From: a virus
Reading direction: 5' to 3' (one strand)
IMG/VR virus record: IMGVR_UViG_3300006917_002544
Location: 1-24,493 of that record
DNA length: 24,493 nucleotides
In this document: positions 17,543 to 24,493 of the stretch, piece after piece
Layout: each line of letters starts with the position of its first letter
Position numbering within the stretch: the stretch's first letter is position 1
Program-made: the position numbers and the translations under genes
The notes under the pieces: generated by a model
Database searches by the model: none
What the model was told of the DNA's origin: nothing
The model's input: the letters and a program-made list of their open reading frames with translations, nothing else

Positions 17543-19471
17543 GTGGCATACATCAGCGACGAACTTGTAGCGCAGTACGCAACGAAGCAAGCCCCTTGGG
17601 GATTCGGCGGTTTGGGAGAGATTGTTTATCTCCGCACATATAGCCGTCCGATTGAGGGACTTGGTCGTAACGAGATGTGGCCGGAAACCATTCAGCGCGT
17701 CATCAACGGCGCTATTGAGATTGGCGTTCCATATACGCAGGATGAGGCTGAGGCACTCTTCGACCATATGTTTAACTTGCGTTGCTCATTCTCCGGTCGT
17801 GCGCTGTGGCAGTTAGGAACACCTCTGGTTAAGAAGTTCAACGCAGCCTCGCTGAATAACTGCTATTTCGTCAACATTGAAACGCTTCAAGATTTTGAGT
17901 TCCTCTTTGACCACCTAATGCTCGGTGGTGGGGTTGGTTTCTCTGTTGAGCGCTCAAAGATTCATGAACTCCCCAAGGTTCGCTCTGGCGTAAAAATTAC
18001 CCACGAGCGAACAAACGATGCTGATGTCATTGTTCCCGATTCACGGCAAGGGTGGAGTCGTCTTCTCCACTCCGTACTGAAGTCCTACTTCTATACCGGA
18101 AAGTCGTTCTCGTACTCCACGATTCTGATTCGTGAGTTCGGCGCTCCGCTGAAGTCGTTCGGTGGTACTGCATCTGGTCCGGGTGCATTGATTGATGGAG
18201 TTCAGGACATCTGTAAGGTCATGGAAAATCGCGCTGGTAAGAAGTTGCGGTCTATTGACGTGTTGGACATCTGCAATATCATTGGTCGCATCGTTGTTTC
18301 CGGCTCTAGTCGGCGTTCGGCTCAGATTGCAATTGGCGACCCCGATGACGTTCTTTTCCTGCGTGCTAAGAATTGGTCAAGTGGAACCATTCCTGCATGG
18401 CGAGCAAACAGCAATAACAGCATCTACGCCGATGCATGGGACGAAATCATGCCGGAGGTATGGAAGGGCTATGACGGCTCTGGAGAACCATATGGTCTCG
18501 TGAACCGTAAACTCGCTCGCCAGTATGGACGACTGGGAGACAAGCGTCCCGACCCGACGATTGAGGGCTATAACCCATGTGCAGAAATCGCCCTCAGTGA
18601 TGGCGAGTCCTGCAACCTTGCGACGGTGTTCTTGCCGAATATCGATTCGCTTGACCAGTTTAAGGAAATCAGTCGCCTTCTGTATATGTGCCAGAAAGCA
18701 ATTACTGGCATGAATTACCCGTATGAGAAGACGAACAAGATTGTGCAAAAGAACCGTCGGCTTGGTCAGTCCATCACGGGCGTTCTTCAGGCATCGGATG
18801 ACCAATTGTCGTGGCTATCGCCCGCCTATCAGTATCTCTCGGATATGGACATCAAATATTCGGAGGAACAGAAGATTGCGCCTTCGGTGAGACTCACAAC
18901 TGTTCAGCCGTCTGGAACACTCAGCCTTCTCCCCGGCGTAACGCCCGGTATCCATCCGGCATTTGCCCAGTACTACATTCGTCGTGTTCGATTTGGAGCG
19001 GCTGACCCGCTGGTAGATGCGTGTCGTCGGCGTGGCTACAAGGTTCAGTGGGATGTTGGACTTGATGGGCGCGAAGACCATACGCGCTATGTCGTGGAGT
19101 TTCCTTGTGAATCGCCGAAGGGTGCTGTTCTAGCGAAGGATATGACTGCTGTTGAGCAGTTGAACTGGGTCCGAAAGATGCAGACTGACTGGGCAGACAA
19201 CGCTGTGTCAGTCACCGTCTATTATCGACGCGAAGAGTTGCCAGCCATTAAGGAGTGGTTGTCGGAGAACTATACGGACTCCGTAAAGTCAGTATCCTTT
19301 TTGCTTCATAGCGACCACAACTTCCCGCTTCCTCCGTATGAGGAAATCGACGAAGCCACCTATAACAAGATGGCATCAAAGGTTGACTTCTCGCAACCGC
19401 TAGTAATGGATGCGTCCGGCACGGAACTTGACCCCAGTGAATGTGTGGGCGGTGCATGCCCAATCCGCTAG
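17543..19471 (+). CDS. nrdJ: Adenosylcobalamin-dependent ribonucleoside-triphosphate reductase (class II), 642 aa
   Basis: Monomeric class II enzyme of the Lactobacillus leichmannii RTPR type; it reduces NTPs to dNTPs using coenzyme B12 and thioredoxin. Visible residues by analogy: N-terminal active-site Cys in NNCYFVN (C107), glycine loop LGGGVGFSVERSK (about 128), radical-site block NPCAEIALSDGESCNLATV with C346, E348 and C357, TTVQPSGTLSLLPG (about 452-465), and the C-terminal redox pair ECVGGACPIR (C634, C639). Length is somewhat short of the about 740-aa prototype. GTG 17543 is taken as start, with AGAAAGAG upstream; the frame extends 17 codons further up without an RBS. Needs no oxygen or separate small subunit, but depends on host B12 supply. 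Confidence 0.93.
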   Translation: MAYISDELVAQYATKQAPWGFGGLGEIVYLRTYSRPIEGLGRNEMWPETIQRVINGAIEIGVPYTQDEAEALFDHMFNLRCSFSGRALWQLGTPLVKKFNAASLNNCYFVNIETLQDFEFLFDHLMLGGGVGFSVERSKIHELPKVRSGVKITHERTNDADVIVPDSRQGWSRLLHSVLKSYFYTGKSFSYSTILIREFGAPLKSFGGTASGPGALIDGVQDICKVMENRAGKKLRSIDVLDICNIIGRIVVSGSSRRSAQIAIGDPDDVLFLRAKNWSSGTIPAWRANSNNSIYADAWDEIMPEVWKGYDGSGEPYGLVNRKLARQYGRLGDKRPDPTIEGYNPCAEIALSDGESCNLATVFLPNIDSLDQFKEISRLLYMCQKAITGMNYPYEKTNKIVQKNRRLGQSITGVLQASDDQLSWLSPAYQYLSDMDIKYSEEQKIAPSVRLTTVQPSGTLSLLPGVTPGIHPAFAQYYIRRVRFGAADPLVDACRRRGYKVQWDVGLDGREDHTRYVVEFPCESPKGAVLAKDMTAVEQLNWVRKMQTDWADNAVSVTVYYRREELPAIKEWLSENYTDSVKSVSFLLHSDHNFPLPPYEEIDEATYNKMASKVDFSQPLVMDASGTELDPSECVGGACPIR

Positions 19472-20286
19472 AAGCGGGTTGTAACAACAGGTAAACCCTC
19501 TGCTCCTGTCGTCATGTCATGACAGTCTGGCAAACGAGATGACACCATCGCTCGTTTGAGCCACCTGTCTGTGCCGTCATAGCGAGGTATGAATGGCGTT
19601 CTGCCGTGAACCACTGTGCGATTATGTATAAGAAGCAGTTGACCAGTCGCAAGAAATACTGTCTTCTTTACTCGCTCAATTGCACTGGAGAAGGCATCAA
19701 GCGATGCCTGTGCAAGCGGAGTTAGTCCGCGCATAAGAATGCGGTCAAAGGTCATGCTTGTTGCGCCATCAAAAAGAACGGGAGTTCGAATAGTCGCATC
19801 CGCTTGTGTATCTGACTGGAAACTTTTATCTAGACGCGTCTCATATTCGGGCTGATGCAAGTGGTCAATGATGCCTTCTGGCAGGGCATCAAGGATGTCC
19901 GGCAGTTCGGCATAGGTTGTTCCAGCGGATGGGTCACCACGGATACAAAGAAGCGCCAAGACATCAGGACGCCAAGGATGAAACGCCGTCTCTGTGTGCA
20001 TTTCTAGGATTGTCTTTGATGACGACGAAATCTGCTCAGTCTCCTGAGAACGAATCGGAAACAGATTCTGAATAATGGTCCCATTTTGTTCCTGAGCAAA
20101 TCCATAAACCCGCCCGAAGCGCATACTGGTGACTTTGAGGCGTCGGTCAATCTGTCGGAAATCGACGTTCTGATAAATCTCAGAGCCGAGGTCATCAAGA
20201 CAGGAGGGGGTAGGGATTCCTTTCATGACATCTTCAACTGGACGCTTATCGTCGCAGTAAAACGGTTCAATCTTTACACCCTGCAT
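19468..20286 (-). CDS. Clavaminate-synthase-like Fe(II)/2-oxoglutarate oxygenase, 272 aa
   Basis: Matches the TauD/clavaminate-synthase superfamily, asparagine/arginine-oxygenase branch. Metal ligands: H97 and E99 in LEMHTETAFHPWRPDVLALL and the distal H227 in HNRTVVHGRTPF. The downstream RYDGTDRWLKRAMVSSR supplies the 2-oxoglutarate-binding Arg. Family members hydroxylate free amino acids or related small molecules with loss of CO2. In a phage the substrate is open: a modified nucleotide, an amino acid, or a polyamine-like group. It overlaps the reductase gene tail-to-tail by 4 bp and is divergent from the nuclease gene at 20369. All expected catalytic residues are present, so it is probably active. 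Confidence 0.83.
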   Translation of the reverse strand: MQGVKIEPFYCDDKRPVEDVMKGIPTPSCLDDLGSEIYQNVDFRQIDRRLKVTSMRFGRVYGFAQEQNGTIIQNLFPIRSQETEQISSSSKTILEMHTETAFHPWRPDVLALLCIRGDPSAGTTYAELPDILDALPEGIIDHLHQPEYETRLDKSFQSDTQADATIRTPVLFDGATSMTFDRILMRGLTPLAQASLDAFSSAIERVKKTVFLATGQLLLIHNRTVVHGRTPFIPRYDGTDRWLKRAMVSSRLPDCHDMTTGAEGLPVVTTRF

Positions 20287-20332
20287 GCTTTAAGACTATT
20301 GTCTTCTTAACTCTGGGTGGTGGAAGGAAATC

Positions 20333-20356
20333 CCAGACTTGTAATTTCATGTCTGG
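20333..20356. promoter_or_regulatory. Inverted repeat between divergent genes
   Basis: CCAGAC (20333-20338) and GTCTGG (20351-20356), 12 nt apart, lie between the oxygenase and nuclease starts. TATCTT just after it is a possible -10 for the plus gene, 6 nt before the ATG. Possible shared operator. Confidence 0.42.
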
Positions 20357-20368
20357 TATCTTGGAATT

Positions 20369-20890
20369 ATGAAGCCTATTGCTAGCGATAGTTACGACCC
20401 GCGCGCAGATATCCGTGGCGACAATAAGGGGAAGTGGGGCGCAGACCTCGCATTTGGTCAAGTCGGCGAAGGGCATGCTCTTGAGATTGTGCATGCGATG
20501 CTTGACGGGTGGATTGAGGTTAAAACAGATTCGTTTGAGAATGACAATCTTTTCATTGAGTTGGCGCATTCGCCTCATCGGCTGACAGACGAGAATGGCA
20601 ACTTCATATGGACACAGTCGGGTCTAAATGTTACCGAGGCAAAGTACTGGATGTATTTGCGTCAATCAGAAAGTGGAGACCTGCGAAGCGCTCTCATCAT
20701 AGAAACAGCGCGTATCCAGCGATTCAGACAGTGGTTCAAAGAGACTCACGGAACGGCAATCTTGAAAAAGGGCGATTATCGGACCGGATACATCATCGGG
20801 AATGCCAATGGTTTAATTCCGACACTTGGACTGCGGATAGTAGGAGAGGATGTAGCAAAACTGAGGCACAGCCACCTTTTTGACCGGTGA
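20369..20890 (+). CDS. PD-(D/E)XK nuclease-like protein, 173 aa
   Basis: The core is DLAFGQVGEGHALEIVHAML followed by GWIEVKTDSFENDNLFIELA: an N-terminal helix with Glu (E34 or E39) and a strand with E50-V-K52, then a strand with IE. This order (E ... D/E-x-K ... N-x-F-I-E) is the usual pattern of phage PD-(D/E)XK nucleases of the resolvase or repair type. WTQSGLNVTEAKYWMYL (about 91-107) fits a conserved helix after the active site. No RBS; probably leaderless. Acts on DNA, maybe in recombination or host-DNA degradation. Confidence 0.73.
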   Translation: MKPIASDSYDPRADIRGDNKGKWGADLAFGQVGEGHALEIVHAMLDGWIEVKTDSFENDNLFIELAHSPHRLTDENGNFIWTQSGLNVTEAKYWMYLRQSESGDLRSALIIETARIQRFRQWFKETHGTAILKKGDYRTGYIIGNANGLIPTLGLRIVGEDVAKLRHSHLFDR

Positions 20891-20901
20891 CTGTGCCTCA
20901 G
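20861..20901 (+). terminator. Long hairpin at the 3' end of the nuclease gene
   Basis: CTGAGGCACAG (20861-20871) and CTGTGCCTCAG (20891-20901) are perfect 11-bp complements around a 19-nt loop that includes the stop codon. There is no T run after it, so it may protect or punctuate convergent transcripts rather than be a classical terminator. Confidence 0.57.
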
Positions 20902-20905
20902 AAAA

Positions 20906-20989
20906 CTAACGACGGTTAATGAAGTCGTTAACGATTTTGACGATGAGATAACTCCCGACAATGTAAAAAGTCAGGATTAGCCAATCCAT
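20906..20989 (-). CDS. Micro membrane peptide, 27 aa
   Basis: MDWLILTFYIVGSYLIVKIV then NDFINRR: one transmembrane segment with a basic C-terminal end. The ATG is 1 nt after the SSB stop codon, consistent with translation by re-initiation. It is followed within a few bases by the hairpin at 20861-20901. Too short for family assignment; a chance open frame is possible, but the TM-plus-basic-tail design and the position favour a real gene. Confidence 0.5.
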   Translation of the reverse strand: MDWLILTFYIVGSYLIVKIVNDFINRR

Positions 20990-20990
20990 A

Positions 20991-21452
20991 TCAGAACGGC
21001 TCGTCTTCCTCGGCAACCGAAGCAGTCCGTGCGCCAGCAGACGCAGTCGGACGGGGACGAGCAGTCTTCTTGGCATCAGAGCCACCGTTATCGTCACGGC
21101 GTCGACGCTCAAACGACTCAATGGACTTGGAGGCGACGGCAACCTCATCGGCGATGAGTTCCACCTTGCTTCGCTTTCCACCAGTCTTTTCGTCCTCCCA
21201 CGAACGCTGTTCCAGACGACCGGTCACAATGACCCGCACGCCCTTCTCAAGAACGCGAGCGACATCCTCAGCCAAGTAACGCCACGCAATGACGTCAAAG
21301 AATGAGGTCTTTTCCTGCTTCTCACCAGACGCATCCGTCCAGTAGTGGCTGACCGCAACGGAAAATTCCGTCTTGGGAGTTCCATTGCCAAGGAACTTCA
21401 ACTCAGGGTTGGCGGTGACATTGCCAACGATAGTTGTCGGTGATGCTGACAT
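20991..21452 (-). CDS. ssb: Single-stranded DNA-binding protein, 153 aa
   Basis: OB-fold SSB: SPTTIVGNVTANPELKFLGN, then TEFSVAVSHYW, TSFFDVIAWRYLAEDVARVL, KGVRVIVTGRLEQRSWED and SKVELIADEVAVA. A Arg/Ala/Ser-rich linker follows and the C-terminus is EEDEPF, the acidic tip that contacts partner proteins. Start at MSASPTT with GAGGAGG 8 nt upstream; 24 further codons upstream lack support. Coats single strands in replication and recombination, and probably acts with the nuclease next door. Confidence 0.92.
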   Translation of the reverse strand: MSASPTTIVGNVTANPELKFLGNGTPKTEFSVAVSHYWTDASGEKQEKTSFFDVIAWRYLAEDVARVLEKGVRVIVTGRLEQRSWEDEKTGGKRSKVELIADEVAVASKSIESFERRRRDDNGGSDAKKTARPRPTASAGARTASVAEEDEPF

Positions 21453-21495
21453 CTTCGTATCCTCCTCAAATTCAGCAGTATTGCTGTAGGACAGG

Positions 21496-21524
21496 ACTCT
21501 AGCACCTAGCAGTGGCAACCGCAA
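21496..21524 (-). promoter_or_regulatory. Promoter of ssb
   Basis: Minus strand: TTGCGG (21519-21524), 17 bp, TAGAGT (21496-21501), leader of about 40 nt. Confidence 0.63.
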
Positions 21525-21544
21525 GAATCTGATAGGTTAAAGTC

Positions 21545-21763
21545 ATGCCCAGCAACATTTCCGAAGCACAACTAGCAATTATCAACCGCATTACCACTCT
21601 CCTTATGGAGTTAGCCACAGATGGCGATGCCCCTGAGCCGGAGATGGAGGACCACTTCAGTCGCGTGGCTGAACTCATCGCAGAAGATTTGGGACTTGAA
21701 GTTATTGACCTTCAAGACGGCGTTGTTACGGCAAAGATTACACCTTTGGACGGTTGGTTTTAG
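21545..21763 (+). CDS. Small hypothetical protein, 72 aa
   Basis: MPSNISEAQLAIINRITTLL begins a helical N-terminus; an acidic stretch (DGDAPEPEMEDHF) and a short alpha/beta end (LGLEVIDLQDGVVTAKITPL) follow. TAGGTT 6 nt before the ATG and no RBS suggest a leaderless transcript. Its stop overlaps the convergent gene by 4 bp. No family recognised. Confidence 0.65.
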   Translation: MPSNISEAQLAIINRITTLLMELATDGDAPEPEMEDHFSRVAELIAEDLGLEVIDLQDGVVTAKITPLDGWF

Positions 21764-22146
21764 TCCCTTAGGTCTTTGCCGATTTCTTCTTCAATCAGCG
21801 AGTCAATAATCTTTCCAAGAGTCGCGCCCGACTGGGCAAGCATCTCCTGAAGAAACTCCTGCCACTCTTCGGTCATCTGGATTTTGTCGAACATGTCCCT
21901 ATCAAAAGAGCCGTGCTCCAAGAATAGGTAGTTGTCTATCTCGTCACGGTCAATCACAACTACTGAACCGAAATGACCAAGTTCATCAATTGTCGTAAGC
22001 ATGTCCAGCAATGACTCTGGTCCAAATTGTCTAAACGCTTGAGTAATCAGGCGTTTACAGATTGAGCGTCGATAGTGAGCCTGCGGGTGAATCGCTGACT
22101 CAATCAGCCGGTCAAGTTTCTCGGGAGGCAATCCCTGTTCTTCCAC
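21760..22146 (-). CDS. Hypothetical protein, 128 aa
   Basis: MEEQGLPPEKLDRLIESAIH, then YRRSICKRLITQAFRQFGPE, a short strand block (HFGSVVVIDRDEIDNYLFLE) and a helical C-terminus rich in Glu/Asp. Mostly helical. It lies downstream of the DUF932 gene on the same strand, separated from it by a terminator, so it probably has a promoter of its own that I did not identify. No family recognised. Confidence 0.7.
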   Translation of the reverse strand: MEEQGLPPEKLDRLIESAIHPQAHYRRSICKRLITQAFRQFGPESLLDMLTTIDELGHFGSVVVIDRDEIDNYLFLEHGSFDRDMFDKIQMTEEWQEFLQEMLAQSGATLGKIIDSLIEEEIGKDLRD

Positions 22147-22163
22147 GACTACTCCAAAGGAAA

Positions 22164-22185
22164 AGGGCGGGTGTTACCCCGCCCT
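22164..22185 (-). terminator. Intrinsic terminator after the DUF932 gene
   Basis: AGGGCGGG (22164-22171) pairs with CCCGCCCT (22178-22185), 8 bp with a 6-nt loop; on the minus strand TTTT follows. Starts about 28 nt past the stop at 22214. Confidence 0.82.
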
Positions 22186-22213
22186 CCCATTATGCCCGCT
22201 GTTGACTGAAATG

Positions 22214-23242
22214 TCAGATAAGTGACAGCACAGCCTGTTGGGTTTGCAACTTGGTGCGAGTAACCCAACTGTTGTCATCAAGCGACGCAATTGCGCGCTC
22301 GTTGAGGTCGGCATCACGATGGTGGTCAAGGTACTCGCCCACAGCGTTGTAGAGACTCCATCCGTTGTAACCAAATCCGCCAGCGTTCTTGTCGTTGTCA
22401 TAAATAGCGCGGATAATCATGTTCTGACGCTCTCGGTTATTGCGCTGACGGTCGGTCTCATCCGACTTGATGGGGAAGACTTTATTCAAAACCTTGTCAA
22501 TGCGACCGGATTCTTTCGGAACACTAATTGACAGCATTTCCTCAGCCATAACCTTGAAATTGGTCGCCCAGTCCACCGAGATGCGAAGCACCTCACGAGC
22601 ATCGTCAAATGCCGAATCGATGTTCTTAGTGTGACGAGCCACGAAAACTCGTTCAGCGGTATTCAGTCCCAGACGCACCGTATTGGCGCATACGGCTCGG
22701 ATATCGGTATTTGCGTACCGAACCGGCCAAACGCCGTCGTGACCCGTTGAGACGACCAAATAGCGGGCAATGCGGTCATTTACGCCCATGGGGTCAATAA
22801 TGAGCGAACCCAAATCAATAGTCATGAAGAACCGCTTACCCTCAGCGAGCACACCAGCGGTCTCAACAACGGCTTCCCCATCCGATGCACCAACAACTGC
22901 CAGTGCTCGTTCGGCAACTTCACGGTTTTGCTTGACGACATAGCGTGTACCGACCGTGGCAAGACCGTCAAAGGTTCCGTCACCATTGTCGCGAATTGTT
23001 GCTCGGGAATCATCGATGATGATGGGCTTGCCGTCATTGCCGACAATGAAGTTGCCATCTTCGTCTACGGCGGCAACCTTGGTCAGACGAACCGTATAGT
23101 CAGCGCCGGAGGCTTCAAGCATTGCGTCCACAGTCTGGAGACCCTCCATAGGGACCCCAAGGCGATGCCACGGGATTCCTCCGCCCTTTGCGTATGCGAA
23201 TCGTGCTCCGCCGTCTTCATTGATTTCTAGGTCATGTGCCAT
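22214..23242 (-). CDS. DUF932 / TIGR03299 phage-plasmid-like protein, 342 aa
   Basis: Typical opening for this family: a polar N-terminus, then GGGIPWHRLGVPM (about 20-32), ADYTVRLTKVAAV, and TVGTRYVVKQNREVAERALA. The middle has GKRFFMTIDLG and YLVVSTGHDGVWPVRYANTD followed by IRAVCANTVRLGL, which is the family hallmark (R..C.N...). Length is usual. The family occurs in phages and plasmids; its role is unknown, though links to replication or anti-defence have been proposed. Start supported by AAAGGAG and the promoter at 23279-23307. Confidence 0.9.
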   Translation of the reverse strand: MAHDLEINEDGGARFAYAKGGGIPWHRLGVPMEGLQTVDAMLEASGADYTVRLTKVAAVDEDGNFIVGNDGKPIIIDDSRATIRDNGDGTFDGLATVGTRYVVKQNREVAERALAVVGASDGEAVVETAGVLAEGKRFFMTIDLGSLIIDPMGVNDRIARYLVVSTGHDGVWPVRYANTDIRAVCANTVRLGLNTAERVFVARHTKNIDSAFDDAREVLRISVDWATNFKVMAEEMLSISVPKESGRIDKVLNKVFPIKSDETDRQRNNRERQNMIIRAIYDNDKNAGGFGYNGWSLYNAVGEYLDHHRDADLNERAIASLDDNSWVTRTKLQTQQAVLSLI

Positions 23243-23278
23243 TTTTGCTCCTTTGTAGTTTCTGCTGGATTTATCCGA

Positions 23279-23307
23279 AGTATATCCCGATAAACATCCT
23301 ATTGCAA
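23279..23307 (-). promoter_or_regulatory. Promoter of the DUF932 gene
   Basis: Minus strand: TTGCAA (23302-23307), 17 bp, TATACT (23279-23284). Confidence 0.74.
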
Positions 23308-23371
23308 CTTTTTCAGATAGATTTCTATGAAATTATTCTGATTAGTGCTAAAAGCGCTCTGACCAGCAGTT

Positions 23372-23400
23372 TTGCACTAGCACCACCCCCCATGTATGCT
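23372..23400 (+). promoter_or_regulatory. Promoter of the whiB-like gene
   Basis: Plus strand: TTGCAC (23372-23377), 17 bp, TATGCT (23395-23400). The recurrent CTCTGACCAG motif (23357-23366) sits 5 nt upstream of the -35. Confidence 0.73.
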
Positions 23401-23426
23401 CACAATTTCATTGACAAAGGGGTGTT

Positions 23427-23738
23427 ATGACAAGGAAGAAATACGAGGTTCCTACGGACCTCATCTCAGACGACATTCTGGATTGGGGCAAGTACGCCGC
23501 CTGCAAGGGCAAGGAATCGGATATGTGGTATCCGGAAACTCTTGGAACCATGCAGGGCAGGCAAGACATGCGCAATGCGAAGATGATTTGCTCTCTTTGC
23601 ATCGTGCGCGCAAAGTGTCTGAAGTACGCTGACGACAACAACGAGGCATACGGTATTTGGGGAGGACTTACCCCTCAAGAGCGTGGCTACAAGCGTTTCG
23701 GAAGGACTGTACGTCATGCGCGACAAGTTTCTCATTGA
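23427..23738 (+). CDS. WhiB-like iron-sulfur transcription regulator, 103 aa
   Basis: Four cysteines in the Wbl layout: C26 in WGKYAACKG, then C55-x2-C58-x5-C64 in MICSLCIVRAKCLKYA, which ligate a 4Fe-4S cluster. GIWGGLTPQER (76-86) is the invariant G-[IV]-W-G-G turn, followed by a basic C-terminus (YKRFGRTVRHARQ) for DNA contact. Wbl proteins occur only in Actinobacteria and their phages and bind the primary sigma factor; phage copies (for example WhiBTM4) can alter host gene expression and block superinfection. RBS AAAGGGG upstream. Overlaps thyX by 23 bp. Confidence 0.93.
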   Translation: MTRKKYEVPTDLISDDILDWGKYAACKGKESDMWYPETLGTMQGRQDMRNAKMICSLCIVRAKCLKYADDNNEAYGIWGGLTPQERGYKRFGRTVRHARQVSH

Positions 23739-24408
23739 GCCAATTATTGGAGGCTTTGTTCGCCTTGATGCGGTTAACGCTGACGATTTGAGCGTTGTTA
23801 ACTCGGCGCGTGTTTCATTTGGACGACGCGTTGACGAGATGAGTGATGCCGACAAAAAGTTGGTTGCTTATCTACTCAAGAACTCCCACGGCACGCCGTT
23901 CGAGCACAACTTCTTTCGCTTTCATATCAAGGCACCGATTTTTGTTGCTCGCGAGTGGTTCCGGCATCGAATCGGCTGGTCGTATAACGAGTTCTCAGCC
24001 CGCTATTCAGAGATGCAGGAAGAGTATTACGAACCGTCAGAAAGTGATTTTCGTACTCAGGTAGGCAAGCCCGGCAGTTATTCGTTTGAGCAGTTGGACG
24101 AGGATTCGGCACGACACGCTTCCATCATTATGAACTCGTCAAATCAGTCGTCGTACAAAGCATATGAAACGCTTCTTGGAATGGGGGTGGCGAAGGAACT
24201 CGCACGATGTGTTCTTCCAGTTGGAATGTTCACTGAGTTCTACGCCACCTGTAACGCTCGGTCTCTCATGAATTTCATTGACCTTCGTGGAGATACCACG
24301 GCTCAGTATGAAATTCGGCAGTACGCAAATGCCCTTGAAGGTTTCCTGATGGAATCCATGCCCATCACTTACAAGGCGTTCGTAGACAACGGAAGAAAAG
24401 CACCGTAA
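23716..24408 (+). CDS. thyX: Flavin-dependent thymidylate synthase, 230 aa
   Basis: Converts dUMP to dTMP with FAD, NADPH and methylene-tetrahydrofolate. The signature RHRIGWSYNEFSARY (83-97) is the ThyX motif (RHR..S.NE.S.R). HGTPFEHNFFRFHIKAP (59-73) and CVLPVGMFTEFYATCNARSL with MNFIDLR are the further family blocks, and length is normal. Start at ATG 23716, preceded by GGAAGGA; an upstream in-frame start at 23683 is less supported. It is co-transcribed with, and overlaps, the whiB-like gene. With the B12 reductase it gives the phage its own route to dTTP. Confidence 0.94.
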   Translation: MRDKFLIEPIIGGFVRLDAVNADDLSVVNSARVSFGRRVDEMSDADKKLVAYLLKNSHGTPFEHNFFRFHIKAPIFVAREWFRHRIGWSYNEFSARYSEMQEEYYEPSESDFRTQVGKPGSYSFEQLDEDSARHASIIMNSSNQSSYKAYETLLGMGVAKELARCVLPVGMFTEFYATCNARSLMNFIDLRGDTTAQYEIRQYANALEGFLMESMPITYKAFVDNGRKAP

Positions 24409-24451
24409 ATACTTCCCTTCATGCCCTGCCTATGCTAAGAAAGGGGGCTTC

Positions 24452-24493
24452 ATGGCACGCGATTATGTTTCTCCGCAAGTAGATAGGTTCTTG
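24452..24493 (+). CDS. Start of a further gene, truncated by the window
   Basis: ATG at 24452 with AAAGGGGG 6 nt upstream and a TATGCT -10-like hexamer at 24431-24436. Only 14 codons are visible (MARDYVSPQVDRFL), too few for a functional call. Confidence 0.65.
   Translation, partial: MARDYVSPQVDRFL

Noticed and set aside
20375-20960. Additional plus-strand frames (20379-20585, 20608-20883) within the nuclease gene
   Set aside because: Shadow frames without RBS; the 173-aa frame has recognisable nuclease motifs.

Overview
The window looks like part of an actinobacterial phage or phage-plasmid genome. The main evidence is a WhiB-like iron-sulfur regulator, a flavin-dependent thymidylate synthase (ThyX), a monomeric B12-dependent ribonucleotide reductase, a TIGR03299/DUF932 phage-plasmid protein, an SSB, a solitary DNA methyltransferase, and two large proteins that share the actinophage N-terminal D-x-D-x-D-G / VQEGTAWERP module. 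Genes are tightly packed with many ATGA/GTGA overlaps, and many are tiny. No integrase, terminase, ParA, ParB, Rep or repressor gene is visible.

Left part (about 1-5120) is visibly GC-richer than the rest. It starts with the 3' end of a lysozyme-like/transglycosylase gene, followed by small genes (27 to about 150 aa). Almost every small unit has its own near-consensus promoter (TTGACA or TTGACT, 17 bp, TATAAT-like) and most have a G/C-rich terminator. These promoters share a heptamer, GGTGTAA/TTACACC, that overlaps the -35/spacer or the -10 and looks like an operator. Four of them also share a short 5'-leader hairpin whose stem covaries. Others appear to drive leaderless mRNAs.

At about 4590-5120 there is a gene-free hub: a perfect 16-bp parS site, seven LexA/SOS-box palindromes (an eighth lies at 2767), four perfect DnaA boxes, a nested inverted repeat and two sets of direct repeats. 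I read it as a replication origin and segregation locus that recruits host DnaA, ParB and LexA.

Middle part (5264-16645) is almost all on the minus strand: a zinc-finger protein, a DnaQ-like exonuclease, a 925-bp array of 52 elements spaced 18 bp, a protein with an IS110-type C-terminal domain but no catalytic domain, a cysteine-hydrolase-like protein, several unknowns, a kinase-like fusion protein, a second large fusion with a possible ADP-ribosyltransferase-like region, and a DNA methyltransferase. The array at 6574-7498 is the strangest object here. Two 9-bp cores alternate for its whole length, separated by variable 9-bp linkers, and I cannot assign it to a known element.

Right part (16803-24493) carries nucleotide and replication functions on both strands: the ribonucleotide reductase, a clavaminate-synthase-like 2-oxoglutarate oxygenase, a PD-(D/E)XK-like nuclease, SSB, DUF932, WhiB and ThyX. 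Several promoters here have TTGC-type -35 boxes and lack a perfect GGTGTAA site, so the two arms seem to be controlled differently.
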